Source: an uncultured Flavobacteriaceae bacterium
Lineage (GTDB): Bacteria; Bacteroidota; Bacteroidia; Flavobacteriales; Flavobacteriaceae
Reading direction: 5' to 3'
DNA length: 64,000 nucleotides
Assembly (NCBI GenBank): GCA_937901915.1
Contig: CALGUD010000152.1
Span: 15,021-79,020 of the forward strand
Shown piece after piece: positions 62,637-64,000 of the stretch (positions within the stretch are counted from its first letter, which is position 1; each line of letters starts with the position of its first letter). The position numbers and the translations under genes are program-made. The notes under the pieces were generated by a model. That model saw only the letters and a program-made list of their open reading frames with translations. It had not been told where the DNA came from and searched no databases.

Positions 62637-63782
62637 ATGAATTACATTAAAAAAGCATATTTATCCCTTGGCAGCAATACGGGAAATAAAGAAGAAAATC
62701 TAAAAAAAGCTGTAGAAATACTGCAAGTTCTTGGCGGTAAACTAGTTGCTTTTTCCAAAGTTTATAAAACCCCTTCGTGGGGATTTGACAGCGGAGACTT
62801 TTTAAATGCCTGTATTGCACTAGAGACTGAATTGCAACCACAGGAGCTCCTGAAAGTAATTTTAAATACCGAGAGAAAACTGGGTCGGGTCCGCTCTGAA
62901 AAAGCAGGTTATGCCGACCGTACTATTGACATTGATATTTTATTTTATGATAGAGCACTTATTGATGAGCCCGAACTCAGGGTCCCCCACCCCCACCTCT
63001 ACCTCAGAAAGTTTGTATTAAAACCTTTATCAGACATTGCCCCGGATTTCATTCATCCGGTATTCAATAAAAAAGTCTCTGCACTACTGGCGGACTGTGA
63101 GGATGAAAGTGAGCTTACCGAAACCGGATTATCACTTAAACCCCATGAAAAAACAAACTTTTCAAAATATAATTTTATTGCCATTGAAGGTAACATTGGT
63201 GCGGGCAAAACCTCACTGGCTAAAAAAATAGCCGAAGATTTTAACGGTAAGCTTATACTGGAACGCTTTGCCGACAATCCGTTCCTGCCCAAATTTTATG
63301 CGGATATGCAACGTTATGCCTTTCCGCTGGAGATGTCGTTTTTAGCAGACCGGTACCAACAGTTTATGGATGATACATCACAACCGGACCTGTTTAAGGA
63401 TTTTATGGTGAGTGATTACGATATTTTTAAATCCTTAGTATTTGCCAAAGTAACTTTGCCTAAAGAGGAATTCAGGTTGTACCGGAAACTGTTTAACTTT
63501 ATGTACAAGGACGTGATAAAACCCGATGTGTATGTGTATTTACATCAAAACACCGAAACTCTGCTTAAAAATATTAAAACCAGGAACAGGGATTACGAAC
63601 AGAATATACAACCCGGGTATTTAGACGCTATAAACCAGGGTTACAGGGAGTTTATGAAGTCTCACATGCACTTAAATTCACTTGTGATAGATATATCGGG
63701 CATGGATTTCATAAAAAATAAAACTGACTATTACTTTATTATCGACAAAATACACGATTTTTACGATGAGATTCACTCTTAG
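62637..63782 (+). CDS. folK: FolK-deoxynucleoside kinase fusion protein
   Basis: Of 381 residues, residues 1-160 are hydroxymethyldihydropterin pyrophosphokinase (AYLSLGSNTGNKEENLKKAVEIL; the FALETELQPQELL region; RTIDIDILFYD...VPHPHLYLRKFVLKPL), the step before dihydropteroate synthase in folate synthesis. Residues 175-381 are a deoxynucleoside kinase (FIAIEGNIGAGKTSLAKKIAEDF with P-loop; LERFADNPFLPKFYADMQRYAF; DRYQQF; TRNRDYEQNI). The fusion is known in Bacteroidota. It links folate and DNA-precursor supply and pairs in the window with folA. It is divergent from sppA. Confidence 0.93.
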   Translation: MNYIKKAYLSLGSNTGNKEENLKKAVEILQVLGGKLVAFSKVYKTPSWGFDSGDFLNACIALETELQPQELLKVILNTERKLGRVRSEKAGYADRTIDIDILFYDRALIDEPELRVPHPHLYLRKFVLKPLSDIAPDFIHPVFNKKVSALLADCEDESELTETGLSLKPHEKTNFSKYNFIAIEGNIGAGKTSLAKKIAEDFNGKLILERFADNPFLPKFYADMQRYAFPLEMSFLADRYQQFMDDTSQPDLFKDFMVSDYDIFKSLVFAKVTLPKEEFRLYRKLFNFMYKDVIKPDVYVYLHQNTETLLKNIKTRNRDYEQNIQPGYLDAINQGYREFMKSHMHLNSLVIDISGMDFIKNKTDYYFIIDKIHDFYDEIHS

Positions 63783-63886
63783 AAGATTTTCTGTTTCTTT
63801 TTTTGGATAAAATAAAAACGTTTACTTACTTAGTTGAACATTAAGCAGAGAAACTAACTAACTTTACTTAAATATATCAAACAACC

Positions 63887-63912
63887 GGGACTCCAAATGG
63901 AGTCCCTTTTTT
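63887..63912 (+). terminator. Rho-independent terminator
   Basis: The perfect 8-bp stem GGGACTCC / GGAGTCCC with an AAAT loop is followed by six T, 105 bp after the folK-dNK stop on the plus strand. Confidence 0.85.
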
Positions 63913-63975
63913 ATTTGATTTTGAATGTGTGTTTACAGATCAATACCAATTGTTGTGTTTATTCAAAAATAAAAA

Positions 63976-64000
63976 AAAGCTCCTTTCCCTGGTCAGGGAA
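63976..64000. repeat. Partial repeat at the right edge
   Basis: AAAAGCTCCTTTCCCTGGTC and following bases are close to the reverse complement of the hairpin at 57264-57293; the element is cut by the window end. Confidence 0.45.

Noticed and set aside
1..64000. rRNA, tRNA or riboswitch genes
   Set aside because: No cloverleaf, rRNA segment or known riboswitch core was found on reading the spacers; short structured RNAs without strong sequence marks could have been missed.

Overview
The window looks like chromosomal DNA of a Bacteroidota member, most likely a Flavobacteriaceae species. The signs are AT-rich intergenic DNA, promoters of the TTG-N20-TAnnTTTG type, very few Shine-Dalgarno sequences, a short 287-residue primary sigma factor, a fused CcoNO oxidase subunit, a FolK-deoxynucleoside kinase fusion, DUF6089/UppS/BamA/OmpH gene order and a GH3-family acyl-adenylating enzyme. 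No rRNA, tRNA, CRISPR array or complete insertion sequence was seen.

Layout. 1-10.3 kb is housekeeping: folate reduction (folA), fructosamine kinase, murI, the envelope block DUF6089-uppS-bamA-ompH-ompH, nadK with a CBS protein, and pdxJ. 10.5-20.1 kb holds a hydrolase, a small membrane protein, the protein-quality block tig-clpP-clpX, ridA, GH3, DUF2797, an rpsU-NYN-rpoD operon and a cold-shock gene. 20.3-38.8 kb is an accessory region of short stress, detoxification and regulatory genes: VOC proteins, DoxX, GlxA/AraC and Crp-like regulators, SDRs, an AAA/DUF4143 ATPase, an ECF41 sigma factor with its azoreductase operon, a DUF488 plus dual-OB gene pair, orphan antitoxin-like genes and a duplicated hydrolase fragment. 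39.3-52.0 kb is the microaerobic respiration block: ccoI, ccoS-ccoNO-ccoQ-ccoP-ccoG, fixH, a SafE-like protein and hemN, interrupted by repeat-rich spacers and two frameshifted genes. 52.2-64 kb holds a secreted hydrolase, a DinB-like protein, an ABC exporter, a repeat-flanked GIY-YIG nuclease cassette, a secreted protein, AsmA-like, a queuosine-precursor transporter, sppA and folK-dNK.

Regulation visible in sequence. Three promoters (ccoI, ccoS operon, hemN) carry the same FNR-type palindrome (ATGAYANNTRTCAT) at exactly the same distance from a TAnnTTTG -7 element, tying copper loading, oxidase assembly and oxygen-independent haem synthesis into one regulon. The ECF41 sigma gene and the downstream azoreductase operon share an identical TGTCACA-N12-CATTTGTCTT promoter, which argues for autoregulation.

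Strongest candidates for undescribed biology: (i) the GIY-YIG nuclease gene bracketed by oriented palindromic repeats, (ii) the two-gene DUF488(Panacea-like)/dual-OB operon, (iii) a 958-bp segment bounded by 31-bp inverted repeats around an Imm11-like pseudogene, and (iv) a family of word-like intergenic mosaic repeats.
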